This document shows positions 30,891 to 41,814 of a stretch of 64,000 nucleotides of DNA, piece by piece. Each line of letters begins with the position of its first letter. Position 1 is the stretch's first letter. The stretch spans positions 12,857,229 through 12,921,228 of the forward strand of contig OX637356.1 of assembly GCA_951799405.1 (NCBI GenBank), written 5' to 3'. The stretch is from Agapetus fuscipes (lineage: Eukaryota > Arthropoda > Insecta > Trichoptera > Glossosomatidae). The position numbers were made by a program, and so were the translations under genes. The notes under the pieces were generated by a model, which did not search any database, was not told the DNA's origin, and was given only the letters and a program-made list of their open reading frames with translations.

Positions 30891-31494
30891 AATTTATAAA
30901 AAAATGTTGTATTTGAAGTCATAGGGTACAGACATTATTGTAGAATTTTCTTATACAGATAGAAAATGAATATTAAATTCCGAATGCTGCAATTGAAATT
31001 CATTTATTTGACTCACATTGAAATTGAGTCTGTATTGAAACAGACAGTGCCATTTTCCACCGCGATTTTCAGCATATTTTCCTGCAAACACTGAAATATT
31101 TCAACTCTCGGAGTCGCAGGATAAAATAATTTCACCAATCTGCACACGGCGGGCTATAAATTTCGTCCACTGTCCTAGCGCATGTGAATGTATGAATGCA
31201 TTTGAATTTGAATATATGGATTATTGAATATTTTATCACATAGACATATCCATCTTACCGTAAAATTTATTTCAAACGCAATTTAGCTGCAAACATAGTG
31301 GAACTTCCTTTAGCATGATGTTCAAAAAAATATTAGATTCATACAGGGTTATTCACAATACATTTGATCTATGGCTGATCCATGGATCAAGTTTTTTTGT
31401 ACGGAAAATTCGCATTAGGTGGCGACCGAGCCATGGATTTGTTGAATTTGAATAACATATATTGATACTACATATGTATGTAAAGTAATATCGT
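30891..31494. other. Unassigned stretch
   Basis: AT-rich, no coding region. A possible decayed SINE B tail (CAATTTAGCTGCAAACATAGTGG) lies at 31279-31303. Confidence 0.25.
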
Positions 31495-31735
31495 CAATTT
31501 CGGGTTGGGAAGGGATTCGCGTGTGGCGAGTGGAACCTATTTATTTTTACAGGTAAGGCGGATGGCTTTACGCCAACCACTACAATTGTGGGGGTTTACC
31601 GGGTTCCAAGAGGGCTGGTTCTCATTTCTTGTTAATGCTGAGTAAACGAATGCCGTTATTCTATTTTGTGTTTGAAAATCGAACCCAAATTTTCGGCATG
31701 GAATGCAAACACTACCAACTGGGCCATCAAGCAAA
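31495..31735 (-). repeat. SINE B (tRNA-headed), 3' truncated
   Basis: Reverse copy: GGCGAGTGGAACCTATTTATT, GCCAACCACTACAATTG, AAGAGGGCTGGTTCTCATTTC, GAAAATCGAACCCAAATTTTC (B box) and CATGGAATGCAAACACTACC (A-box side). Confidence 0.7.
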
Positions 31736-31793
31736 CGTTTCAATACTTAAAGTATTTTTTATTCGTACAATAGTAATTGTGAGTGTATTAACT

Positions 31794-32036
31794 TAGCTTA
31801 TAGGTTGGTATATGACTGACCATTCATACTTTAAAAAAGTCTCACTCAACAGATAACCCTGTTCTTGGGAAGGTCGCCAGGAGTTGCACGGCTTATGTTC
31901 ATTTTAGATTAGGTCTTTATGTTGCAAGTCCACATGCAGCATGTGTAAGCGCATACCAATACGTATCTGCTTATGGGCATGCATTTTTTTTGGATTTTAA
32001 ATGTTATATACTCGTATTATGCAACTAATATAAATG
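31794..32036 (+). repeat. SINE-like repeat A, diverged
   Basis: TTATAGGTTGGTATATGACTG, CAACAGATAACCCTG, GGGAAGGTCGCCAGGAG, CCACATGCAGCATGTGTAAGCG and GTATCTGCTTATGGGC. No clean tail. Confidence 0.65.
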
Positions 32037-32616
32037 TTGGTAATCAGGTGCCATAGGAATTTGTAAAAAAAAAATATTTTTGCTTTATTAACAAAAATAT
32101 GATTTTCCTTTCTGCTGACCATTGAATTTTTCGCATTTTTTTCAAATATTCAAATTTAGGGTATTTCAATTTCCCTTACAAATTTTAAGCATGTTTACAG
32201 AAATGAAATCAGTAAGGGATCCACTCGCAAATTGAATTTACAATCAGATCGCTTTATTTCTAAACAAGATTACCGAAACAGATTTACCCAAAAAAATATT
32301 TTTTTGACAAATTTTTATCACGATACAACTGTTACTATACCCTCTTTTCTTTGATATGGCCTAGCTATCAACAGAGTTGCAATTTATAATTAAATTATTG
32401 CATTTCATTGTAAATCACATAGGTACCTACTTACGATACTTACTTATTTATTTGATCAAGCCGGACATTCCTTTTCCCTTAAATTTCACCTTTCATTTTT
32501 TCAGTTCCATAAAAAGGGATGTTTTGCATCTGTGCCTTAAAATTGTATAATTCCTTGCATTTAATGAATTCCCACTTATTTGTTCTTCAAAACGTTATTT
32601 CTTAATTCTCATTTTT

Positions 32617-33148
32617 TTAAGAAATCCTGTGCGAAAGACTCCCTAGATTTCAGATACCCTAGTTGCTTTAAGGCTGGATGGACCTTTAGTGACCGGTATT
32701 TGGTTTTATGAATTTTTCAACCCAGCGAAGAGTAAATTTGAAAATGTAAATGGGATATTTTTTGTGACAATTTTACAAACTTCATTTACGATGATGATGA
32801 TGATGATGGATGATTTCTTTCCTGTGGCGCCATTTAATGGTCCAGGACCATCTCAAGGGCGCCATGGCTTCTCGAGAAAAGTAGTGTCTTCAGTTCCTTT
32901 CTGAAGGTGGTGGTAGGCTGGTTCGCGCGAACACCGATGGGTAAATTGTTCCAGGCCACCGGCCCGGCCACCGCAAAGCTTCTGTCTGCAAAGTTTGATG
33001 TGTTTGCTCTATTGGGCACTATAACCTTGTTGACAGCAGTAAGGGCAGAGCGTAGTGGTCTTTTTGAAGTCCCATCGACAGAGCATAGCTCAGCGAGACA
33101 TGGGGGTGCAGTGAGTCCGAAGTGTTGCCACTGATTACGGACCGGTAC
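32617..33148 (-). repeat. SINE C (variant 2) split by a CR1 end
   Basis: Left part 32617-32770 (GAAATCCTGTGCGAAAGACTCCC, TAAGGCTGGATGGACC, CAACCCAGCGAAGAG) and right part ~33110-33148 (GAGTCCGAAGTGTTGCCACTG, ACGGACCGG). The middle is the CR1 fragment. Confidence 0.7.
32771..33110 (-). pseudogene. CR1-like LINE 3' end inside SINE C
   Basis: The minus strand codes for TSKRPLRSALTAVNKVIVP, NFADRSFAVAGPVAWNNLP and FRKELKTLLFSR, the same C-terminal block as at 11 kb and 45 kb. The (ATC)n-type tail is at about 32790-32810. It is younger than the SINE. Confidence 0.7.
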
Positions 33149-33824
33149 AAATACTATTAAGGTAATACTAATTATGGTTATATTTCGAATCATCGAACAT
33201 AATATAACTCAGTGCTTCGCTGCCAGTCAGTAAAAATCCATCCAATGAATTTAATAGATTAAATGGGCCTGTTGCACCAAACTCCAATCAGACGAAAATC
33301 AAAATTAAGTGTGATTTCTCCCTTTCAAATCAAACAATTGATTGCATATACGTAAGTCAGCTGATGTGAATCATATTTCCTGTTCAAATTCCATCACATT
33401 TTTACCAACTTTCGAGAAATATTTAACCGAGGTCCTTACCAGAACTAAGCAATCAAATTTGATGTTTCAATCAAATATTGATTGGAGGTTGGTGCAACAG
33501 GCCCTTTACATTTTGATAGTCAAGAGTGCGTTTTTACACCATTTTTATCAATGGGAAGATTTTTTTCTTTTTTACGTACCGTAACGTAAAAATCACCAAA
33601 TTGAGTAAATTTTCCTCGAGTTTTCGTTGTGAGCGATTCAGTGTTCCCAATTTGTTTCTATTTAACCGATGGTGTGGAATCTACACGACATTTTATATAC
33701 GAGGTAAAGGTCTTGTCTTTATTTACAATTTTAAGTATTTTTTAATCTTTTTGAAATAACGTAAAATTGAGAAATTTTCCAACGATACTCCTAATGAGCG
33801 ATTCAAAATTTCAAACATTTTTTA

Positions 33825-33947
33825 TTTATATTTTGTATTGTTTGTGTATTAACACTGTGAAAATTCATTTTGTTTCAATTTATAATTTTTGGATGAAATT
33901 TTTCAAGCAAAACACTGTTTATTTTCACTATAGACTTTATTTAAAAG
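33825..33947 (+). repeat. Flank block of the hammerhead-associated family
   Basis: GTTTGTGTATTAACACTGTGAAAATTCAT and TTATAATTTTTGGATGAAATTT recur at 18530-18655 (reverse) and partly at 46199-46240. The block ends where the inverted repeat at 33948 begins. Confidence 0.5.
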
Positions 33948-33969
33948 ATTAAAATCTTTAAAACAAAAT

Positions 33970-34006
33970 TACGAACGTTTTCGACCTAGAAGGTCATCAT
34001 CAGGTA
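33970..34006 (-). ncRNA. Hammerhead-like ribozyme motif, left repeat
   Basis: Complement of the motif at 34528-34564, all conserved positions kept. Confidence 0.45.
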
Positions 34007-34527
34007 TGATTTGATTACAGAAATTAATTTTATTTTATGAAATTTTGTCAATAGGCACAAATGATGTCAGGTAGGTAAAACACATACAGTAAGATTTTAA
34101 ATTAATGAAATAATTAAATAAATTAAACAAGTAAGAGAAGATCTATTAGGTAATAACTAATTAATTAATTATAAGTCCATTTTAATAATAAAATAAAATA
34201 AATAAAATAAAATTGGTCAAAAGGTATAAAATTCAGTTTGGTAGGTAAAATATTCAGTAAAAATTCTGTTAACATTAAATTAGTTTTATGGCAATTATGA
34301 AAGAATAAGAATTAATATTAAACGTCATTTGGTGAGACATTATGTATACAAGATAAAGGATAGATTGAAATAAGTATAAATCAAAGTTGGAGGCTAAAAC
34401 GATCAAAATTATCAAAAATAGATCAAAAAACATCAGAAGGATAAAATTAAAAAGCTAAAAAGTAACAAATAAAACAATTAAAAAAAAATTAAAATTAAAA
34501 ATAAAATTAATTTCTGTAATCAAATCA

Positions 34528-34564
34528 TACCTGATGATGACCTTCTAGGTCGAAAACGTTCGTA
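34528..34564 (+). ncRNA. Hammerhead-like ribozyme motif, right repeat
   Basis: Stem I UAC (34528-34530) pairs with GUA (34562-34564). CUGAUGA is 34531-34537, then one extra U. Stem II is GACC/GGUC around UUCUA, followed by GAAA. Stem III is the self-complementary AACGUU and the cleavage triplet UUC. Stem I is short, so the isolated motif may be weak. Confidence 0.45.
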
Positions 34565-34980
34565 ATTTTGTTTTAAAGATTTTAATTTTTTATTTATTTA
34601 CGATATGGTAGAGAATTCACGTTTTCTACTCGCGGTAAAGTTTTCGCATTTATTCAGACTTAGTTAATAGCATCACTGGCCGGTCTCAAATTAGATGAAC
34701 ACAAATTATATAAAACACGCTGTGAAATTCCACCCCAAGAGGAAATATTTTCCGGAATATTAGAGCGTCGAAAAACCGAAAAATAAACACCGAAAAACAG
34801 GGCCTTTGGGCAGACTGAAAAACGACTACGTACACATTCAGCAGAGCCTTTTTGTGTCCAATAAATGTACTGCGAGAATTAAAACCGGTCGAAATGTGAC
34901 CCTTTCACAGAATGTATCTCACAAAGGCGTAGTTTTCTGTATTTTTTTTTTCATAAAAAAATGATTTGAGGAAAGGAATG

Positions 34981-35239
34981 CTCCTTGACTGATAGGTTGG
35001 TACGAGGCTGACCACCCGTGCTGTAAAAATCGGTTCACTTTTGCCAATGCCACCCCGGTTCAGGGAACGGCGGCAGGAGTTGCAAGGTTTATGTCCATGT
35101 GAGGTTTTCTTTATTTGTATGCACACATGCAGAATGTGTAGGCGCGAACCTACATGTGCCTGTCTGTGGGCATGCATTTCATATGAGCCTTAAATGCTTA
35201 CATATCCTTGCAGCTTAGATTATAGATTATAGATTATAG
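34981..35239 (+). repeat. SINE-like repeat A, full (AGGCGC subfamily)
   Basis: CTCCTTGACTGATAGGTTGG, CCAATGCCACCCCGGTTCAGG, GTAGGCGCGAACCTACATG and an ATTATAG tail. Inserted in SINE D with a 4-5 base duplication (GAATG/AATG). The short duplication is one of the few clues to how family A inserts. Confidence 0.85.
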
Positions 35240-35372
35240 AATGCAATCCACCAACCTATTTTGTCTGGTCAGTTGACTTCATACGAAAGCAGATAGCTTG
35301 TGTACATGCAATCTGTTGAACCAGGGTCGAAGTTATGGCCAAGTGGGCTAGACGCAAGACTCTAACAACGTT

Positions 35373-35622
35373 ATCTATAATCTATAATCTAAGTTGCAAG
35401 GATATATTTATTCAAAGCTCTCAGATGTATGCCCACAAACAAACACGTGTAGTTCGCGCTTACAAATGCTGATTGTGTACTTACAAAAAAAATCCAAACC
35501 TCAAATGAACATAAGCCCTGCAACTCTTGCCGACCTTCCCTGAAACAGGGGTGACATTGGCAAAGTGAACCATTTTTTACAGTATGGGTGGTCAGCCTCA
35601 TACCAACCTATAAGTCAAGGAA
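35373..35622 (-). repeat. SINE-like repeat A, full
   Basis: (CTATAAT)n tail, CTAAGTTGCAAGGATATA, GTAGTTCGCGCTTACAAATGC, CCTTCCCTGAAACAGGGGTG and CCAACCTATAAGTCAAGGAA. Second insertion into the same SINE D. Confidence 0.85.
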
Positions 35623-35672
35623 TCCGGTTCCAAATACCACGCCTCTACCCCTCGGCCATAACACCGATAATT

Positions 35673-36521
35673 TTAAACACAGAATTTATTTTTTCCGTTA
35701 ACCTTGTATTAGTTTTGGTTTTCCAATGCGGATAATGCTAGACTCCTCTGGTTTTTTTGGCCTTGAACTTTCCGGTGAACTGTATTTTTTTAAACATTCG
35801 TAAAAGATCTTTTGGATCTTGCATCAAAATGAGATCGACCTGTACAACTTATATTTGAACCGCAATCGTGTGGGAGCCAGGCCGATTGAAACATTGAGCC
35901 GTAAAGTCGATAAGCCAAGAGATATGAATCAGTACATTGTAAACCGGCATTGTATAAAATAATTTTTGAAAAATAAATAAATTGCAGTTTGATTTAAAGA
36001 ACCAAAATAAAAATCATAACAATATTTTAAGCCCATTTTTCTATCCACGACTGCCTTTTGCACATTTTCTGACCTCTACCAACACGGCCGTAATAAAAAT
36101 AATTTACATTTTTTATTATTATGCTAGAACTCAATGAATATTTTTATATCTCTAATGAGAGATTACTTTTGTTTTATGTTTTATTTAAGTCCGTTTTTTT
36201 CAGCGTTGCTATGAATGGAAAAAGCTGAATGAGTTTTTTACACGAGAAATTAATGAGGTGCATGTACTCATTTTTTTTTACAGGTTTCAGTCAGTTTCGT
36301 GCGCGCGATGGTGCAAATTTTCAGTTTCATTTATTTGAAATGGAGCTATGCAGTTTTTAATTAAGCAGGATATCAATATTACCGCATCATTCATGCAAAC
36401 AAAAATTGAAAAAACATTTTTCATTGTAATTTTAAAAAATTGTTCTTCAATAAAATAATAAAGTTTTTTTTTATACAGCATAATAAGATAATGATCATAG
36501 TAGATCATAATTAACTCTCAA
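35673..36521. other. Unassigned stretch
   Basis: AT-rich with only short frames; nothing recognised. Confidence 0.25.
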
Positions 36522-36645
36522 ATTATCGTGTTTTACGTTTTTTTTAGCTCAGGTTGTGTAGAATGTGATTCTAAAGTAAATTTTATTGAAAGGTAATTTT
36601 GAATCAAGTGGTCGATAAACTTAACAGGCACTGGGAGGACAAGAC
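36522..36645. repeat. Short repeat shared with 21890-22016
   Basis: TTAGCTCAGGTTGTGTAGAATG and AAATTTTATTGAAAGG..TTTTGAATCAAGTGGT; see the 21890 entry. Confidence 0.5.
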
Positions 36646-36946
36646 TTAGATTATCAGAAGGGTAAAATTAATAATCTTTAAAAATAAATATAAAACATGT
36701 TAAATAATGCCTATGTGTTTTTTGTTTGAATAATAATTAACCAGAAAACTATTACGAAATCTTTGTTAATCAAATATTGTTCTTAAAAAAATAAAAAGGT
36801 CGAAATATGAACCCTGTGAGCTAGATCCGGTTGGCGTAAGGCAGAATTGCTCTTTGGGACCTTTTAGGTAAAGACATATTTTGATTGCCTCATCACAGTA
36901 AAGAGCATGTTTGATTTTTTTCTTTTTTTGTGTTATTGTGTATATT

Positions 36947-37430
36947 GTTGCCGACCCTGATGTATGGAAACGAGACGTGGACAGTGAATGAAAGAGAAGT
37001 AAATAAGGTATGCACCGTAGAAATGGCTCATTTGAGAATTATGACAGGAAAAACACTGAAAGAAATAGTGAGAAACGAATGGGTTCTGATTTTCTGAATG
37101 AATGCGGAGTAAAAAAAGTGTGAAAGTGAAAGTTCAAAAAAGTGTGATTCTTGGTTTGGACATATTGAAAGGATGAATGAAGACTGACTGACAAAAATAG
37201 TGTATAAAGGGAATGTAGTAGGTAAGCGTGGAAGGGGAAGACCTAGGAAACAATGGAGTGAGATTGCGAATGAATGGAATTTACAGAGTGGAAACAAGAG
37301 AAGAGCATGCATGAAAAGAGTGATGAAATTAGATAAGATGAAAGAAGTATGCAAGGACAGAGTCATATGGAGGCACTTGTGTGGAGCTACCAGCCATCCC
37401 TAGAGGAATGGCGGCAGAATACAAGACAAG
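36947..37430 (+). pseudogene. RTE-like LINE 3' end, frameshifted
   Basis: Codes in shifting frames for LPTLMYGNETWTVNER, VEMAHLRIMTGK, then GKRGRGRPRKQWSEIANEW, NLQSGNKRRACMKRVM and MKEVCKDRVIWRHLCG. The first block is the thumb region (LMYGxExW) of RTE-like reverse transcriptases. At least two frameshifts. Very similar to the piece inside foldback 2a. Confidence 0.75.
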
Positions 37431-38878
37431 ACAAGTGTTCCTCCAGAAGCTTACAATCTTTCGTTTTTGTGAGGTCTCTGTGAAACTTCGCAGGGGTCTA
37501 AGACCTAAAGAAATGAGAGAAACGAAATGGGATATTAAAAAAATATGACTAACATACTTTATCGACTAACTATGAGAAAATACAAATAGATGAGAATTGA
37601 AAATAAAATTTTACTACCCACTTTCAAACACGATGAAATATTTTAACCGTCTATTGAAATATCAGCATGCCAATTTTTATACGCAAACTTTCCCTGTCAC
37701 TTTGGCAGTTTAAAAACTGTGTAAACTTTTTTTCGCTTGCTTTTGTCAACGTGAGACTCTATTCATCTGTCACTATCCGTTGGTATCTCGATTAATTGTG
37801 GCGTACACAAGTACCCATTTGGTAAAACAATCTACACGAGAATACGCATATCTCAGAGTAAAACATCTATTGTCTGCAAATCTTTATACACGATTGTCTG
37901 TCAAATTCCCTCGTTATTTGAGATTTCTATTGAAATTTCGCGTTTATTTTGAATCTGCGCACTCGCTTTTATAACTTGATTGGAACACTTGAACAAAAAA
38001 ACAATGTCTGGTATTTGCAATAATATAATTATTTTGCAATGGAAACATGCGTGTGAATTTTATTTGCGCGCCTTTGTTCTTAAAATATCACACAAAACTA
38101 CGTTAATAAGCTTGCATGTAAAATTAGACAGTTATTTTAATTAATGACGGGTAAGACTTTGTTCAATTTGTAGCTTTTCTATCTGCTGATGTTTCGCTTT
38201 CACGAGCAGAAAGCATTCTCAAGGCTGTATATAAAAGCAGCGCGGCTGTCTACGAGTCTACGCTTACCTACTATAAGTATCTGACTGAAAGCGCTTTGCT
38301 CATTTCGATTTGCTTTTTCGTTGTTTTTTTTGTTGTTCACAACGGATTTTTTCTGTAGATTTCGATCTTTTAAAAAGTCATTTATTGTTGGAAGGAAAAA
38401 AATTGGTAAGGTCATTGCCCAGAAGTACGCAGGAACGAACAAAGGTTGTTATCATATTTTTCTCCAAAAGACATAATTATTTGCAATCGTTCGATGGCTT
38501 TGAAAATTTAATAAACGTAATATTTTGAAGTCTAAAAACCAGTTTTCAAAAGATTATGTTGAAAGCCTTTATTAAAAGGTGTTCTTTTTTTAAAATTAAA
38601 AATCGACGTTGTCCTATTCCACTTATTGTTATTTTTGAGTCATTAACGAGAACCTCCAATTTAAATTAACAAGTTATTATTTGATAAAGTTTACAGCTTT
38701 CATTTCATTTATTTAAATTTGATTATTATTAAGTAATTATTTGTTACGTGAAGATGGAGGTTCTACGAAAACGTTATTAAAGGCTGAAGAAGCACAAACG
38801 TTAAATAAAATGTTCACTCGACCGAGGCCGACAAGTACATAACTTTATTTTATCAAAAATTTAGTTTTTGGTCCATCT
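37431..38878. other. Stretch free of recognised repeats
   Basis: No SINE or LINE copy recognised, which makes it one of the better candidates for single-copy host sequence. Contains a possible core promoter at 38226 and a degenerate hammerhead-like motif at 38750-38790 (GTGAAGATGG..CTACGAAAACGTT). Confidence 0.3.
38226..38275 (+). promoter_or_regulatory. Possible TATA core promoter
   Basis: GTATATAAAAGCAGCG is a strong TATA match, in a GC-richer patch (GCGCGGCTGTCTACG) not seen elsewhere in the window. A TTTTTTCTGTAG pyrimidine-AG at about 38347-38358 could be a 3' splice site. No downstream coding frame supports a gene, so this may also be chance or a decayed retroelement. Confidence 0.3.
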
Positions 38879-39055
38879 TTAATCTAAGTAGCAAAAGATG
38901 TATTAAAATTCAGGATCAATATATAATGTACGCCCACAAGCTGAAACGTTTCAGTTCGCGCTCACATAATATGTATGCCGCGTGTGAACTTGCAAAATAA
39001 AAACCGCAATTTCAAATGAACACATACACTGCAACTCTTGCCAACTTTCTCCATC
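38879..39055 (-). repeat. SINE-like repeat A, 5' truncated
   Basis: AATCTAAGTAGCAAAAGATG, GTTCGCGCTCACATAATATG, GCGTGTGAACTTGC, TGCAACTCTTGCCAACTTTC. It stops there, where an unrelated reading frame begins. Confidence 0.65.
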
Positions 39056-39439
39056 TAATAATTGGATATCCATCCAATTTTTAACAAAAATAAAGCATCC
39101 GATTTCAAATTTAATCTTTAGATATTTTTTACTCATAATACTTTGAAAGTGAGAATCGCTTTGCCCGTACACCTGCTCCCAGTTTGCACAGATTTTTTCT
39201 CCATCAGCGCAAAACTGCACAATATTTTTAAGTGCAGGCATTTCTGTACTCCGAGTATAAAGCTCCTCATTCAAACTCATCCACAACCTTTTACCAAAAA
39301 AGCGTGAAAACTTAGCGGCGCTTTTTAAGTTCCTATAAACTTTCTGGTACACGCAGCGTTTGAGTGAAAGTTGATATTTTATAGTCGAGGTTTTATGCGA
39401 ATGAAAAAATATTTTTGCAATTATTTGATCGGGTTCCAT
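39056..39439 (-). CDS. Unrecognised 128-codon open frame
   Basis: Minus-strand frame starting at an ATG at 39437-39439 (MEPDQIIAKIFFHSH..) and open until it runs into repeat A. It contains KFSRFFGKRLWMSLNEELY and GEKICANWEQVYGQ. Composition is protein-like (mixed charged and aromatic residues), unlike the repeat-derived frames, but I recognise no family. It is bounded on the right by foldback 2b and on the left by repeat A; it could be one exon of a host gene, part of an unknown transposon, or chance. Confidence 0.3.
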
Positions 39440-39830
39440 GTTAGAACGACACAGTGATGTAATGACACAGTGACAAAATGGCAGATGACATAACGACATA
39501 TGTCAGAACGACACATGAAACAACATCACAATGTCAGTACCTACATAACATGATAAAACGTCACCATGACAAAACATTACAGGAAAGAACATCACAATGA
39601 CAAATCATCACATGGAAAAACCTCATGTACCCAAAACAGAACATACCATAAACGGCACATGAAAAATCATTGTCATATTGAGGTATTTTTTAGGTTGTTT
39701 TGTCTTAGTGATGTTTTGTCATATGTCGTTCTGTCATGTGTTATTCTGTAATGTGGCGCTATGTCATGTGTTGTTCTGTCACGTGTCTTTATATCATGTG
39801 TCGTTTTGCCACTGTGCCGTTCTAACTTTC
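39440..39830. mobile_element. Foldback-like element 2b, compact
   Basis: Left arm (about 39440-39672): AGAACGACACAGTGATG, GACAAAATGGCAGATGAC, CATCACAATGACAAATC, ACAGAACATACCATAAACGG. Right arm (about 39690-39820): TTTTGTCATATGTCGTTCTG, ATGTGTTGTTCTGTCACG, GCCACTGTGCCGTTCTA. There is almost no loop. Same units as copies 2a and 2c. Confidence 0.6.
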
Positions 39831-40287
39831 ACCATTTGATCGCTCGCAGAGTACTTAGGCGGAAAGCGTTCTCCCATACAGCATCGAGTCGACCTATTTT
39901 TCCCTACTTCCGTTGATGTCAGTATACTTGTTTTGTCATAGTGATGTTTTGTCATGTGTCGTTCTGTCACTGTGCCGTCCTGTCATGTGTCGTTCTGTCA
40001 CTGTGCGGCTCTAGCCTGCCACCATTTGATCGCTCGCAGAGTACTTTGGCGGAAAGCGTTCTCCCATACAGCATCGAGTCGACCTATTTTTCCCTACTTC
40101 CGTTGATGTCAGTATACTTGTTTTGTCATAGTGATGTTTTGTCATGTGTCGTTCTGTCACTGTGCCGTCCTGTCATGTGTCGTTCTGTCACTGTGCGGCT
40201 CTAGCCTGCCACCATTTGATCGCTCGCAGAGTACTTTGGCGGAAAGCGTTCTGCCATACAGCGCCGAGTCGACCTATTTTTCGCTAC
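39831..40287. repeat. 190-bp tandem repeat, 2.4 copies
   Basis: ACCATTTGATCGCTCGCAGAG starts at 39831, 40021 and 40211, exactly 190 bases apart. Each unit combines a non-foldback part (GGCGGAAAGCGTTCT, TCGAGTCGACC, CTACTTCCGTTGATGTC) with foldback-2 right-arm units (GTCATGTGTCGTTCTGTCAC). The first two copies are nearly identical; the last is partial and slightly diverged. Confidence 0.85.
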
Positions 40288-41259
40288 TTCAGGGGATGTT
40301 CGTATATTTTTTTTCTGTCGGCCTGTTGGTGAAATAAAAAAACTTTATTGAAAAAAATAAAAGCGTTCATGGCGAAACGATAAAAGCATGGTGCAACCGA
40401 TGCTGTTATTTAAAATTAATTTTAAAAATGCCTTACGAATTGCCTCCACAATCAATACGTGTTTGTTGTTGTTTAAAAGTTCAATCACAAAATTTGTCTT
40501 ATATTTTATAAGCGACGTTTTGGTCAAAAATTAGTTATGAATGCTATTCTACTTAATTAAAATGTTCCGCTCTTTCTTAGCGCATTAGCGCTAACTCCCA
40601 AAGCTCTACGATTATTTTTTTGTTGTTTATGCCCAAGCAAACAACTGCATTTTCAAAGAATGCTTTTGGTGTAACAGACAAGATTTTGGCCTTTTATATC
40701 CTAAAGGCGCTCGTGACATAAAAAAATCCTAAAACCACATTAATAGGAATGCCGATGAATGCCTTTGTTTGTTTTTATTTTAGAGCTGTTTTGATTTCAA
40801 CGAAATAATAAATAAAAAAGTTATGCCATTTTTCTGCAATTTCAAACTTTAACCTGCTCTCTTGAACAATTTAGTTTTTGTCGCTTATGCCCTATTGCCT
40901 TTTAACCGTCGATATGGTTGTATCTTGTCAATTTTGTGGTGTGCCTTCTTGAAAATGACGTAAGCATGTCGAAGTACTTGAGGTGAAATAAATACTTAAC
41001 TTGTGAAAACGAAACTCTATGTTTTTTTGAAAAAAAAAGATACATTATTATGCATTCCTTTTTAAACAATATAAATAGTTGATGATTATAAGGATGCAGA
41101 ATCCATCTTTCCGGTCTTGTAGACCATGGTCATCATCTGAAGCCGGCCATGAAAGCCTAAAAACACTTATAATATAAATAGTATTTCTTTTGCTTTTTAA
41201 TGTTGACTGCTTTTAAGAAATTTTATAGTTTTTTGTACAAATTTTTAATCGCTTTATTG
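40288..41259. other. Unassigned stretch
   Basis: No coding region supported. Contains at about 41108-41165 a weak minus-strand GATGATGACC..GACCGGAAAG relative of the hammerhead-like motif, with a GGUCU/AGACC stem. Confidence 0.25.
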
Positions 41260-41464
41260 GTTAGTTTGAAGCTGACCCCTCATGCTGTAAATCTCTTGTT
41301 CATTTTTGCTAAAGCCTTGTCGATTTCAAGTAATGGCGGCAAGAGTTAAAAGGCTTGTGTTCACGTGAGGTTTGATTTATTTTGTATGTAAACGCCTGCA
41401 TGTGGGCAAGCATTGAATATGAGCCTTAAACGCCAAATCTCTTGGCAGCTTAGATTATATAATC
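41260..41464 (+). repeat. SINE-like repeat A, diverged
   Basis: TTGGTTAGTTTGAAGCTGACC, GCGGCAAGAGTTAAAAGGCTT, GTTCACGTGAGGTTTG, GCATGTGGGCAAGCATTG and CTTGGCAGCTTAGATTATA. Confidence 0.65.
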
Positions 41465-41814
41465 TTATCTGTGGATATTTCTTTGCAACTATTAACATAC
41501 GTTATTCCTGCAATTTTCATGAGTTTGCAATATTTTCGCGAACTTAGTCTGCGAGCGTGTTTTGATTTTCACCGTGATGCACTGTTTCGCATCTCATGTT
41601 TTATTCAGCACTAATATCTGCAGCCAGGATGTTTCATATTTCGATTTTACTGTCGCGAAATGCAAAAGTTTTTAGTTTCAGAATGCGCTAGAGTACACAC
41701 TGCTGGGAATGCGTTTGCATTAAAATACTGAGATGTTTGTTGATACAATTTGCATATAAAATACTCTTAAGAATAAAGTGAATCAAATTAAATCAAATGT
41801 AGAATTTTTCTACA

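Larger units (their letters stand above)
33948..34586. mobile_element. 639-bp element with ~90-bp inverted repeats and hammerhead-like motifs
   Basis: Terminal inverted repeats of about 90 bases (left ATTAAAATCTTTAAAACAAA.., right its complement) enclose ~450 bp of AT-rich non-coding sequence. Each repeat contains an intact hammerhead-like motif, so the two motifs face in opposite directions. No frame longer than 60 codons lies inside. Confidence 0.7.
34958..35672 (-). repeat. SINE D carrying two repeat A insertions
   Basis: Pieces at 34958-34980 (GAGGAAAGGAATG), 35240-35372 (AATGCAATCCACCAACC, TGTTGAACCAGGGTCGAAG, GCTAGACGCAAGACTC) and 35623-35672 (GGTTCCAAATACCACGCC, CTCGGCCATAACACCG) form one reverse SINE D. 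AATG is duplicated around the first insert. Confidence 0.65.

Noticed and set aside
39831..40287. CRISPR-like array
   Set aside because: Units are 190 bp, contiguous and without spacers, in an animal-type genome.
39566..40337. Cys/His-rich open frames (CHVSFCHCAVLSC type) resembling metal-binding repeats
   Set aside because: Pure translation of the GTCATGTGTCGTTCTGTCAC foldback units and the 190-bp array; the frames shift between units.
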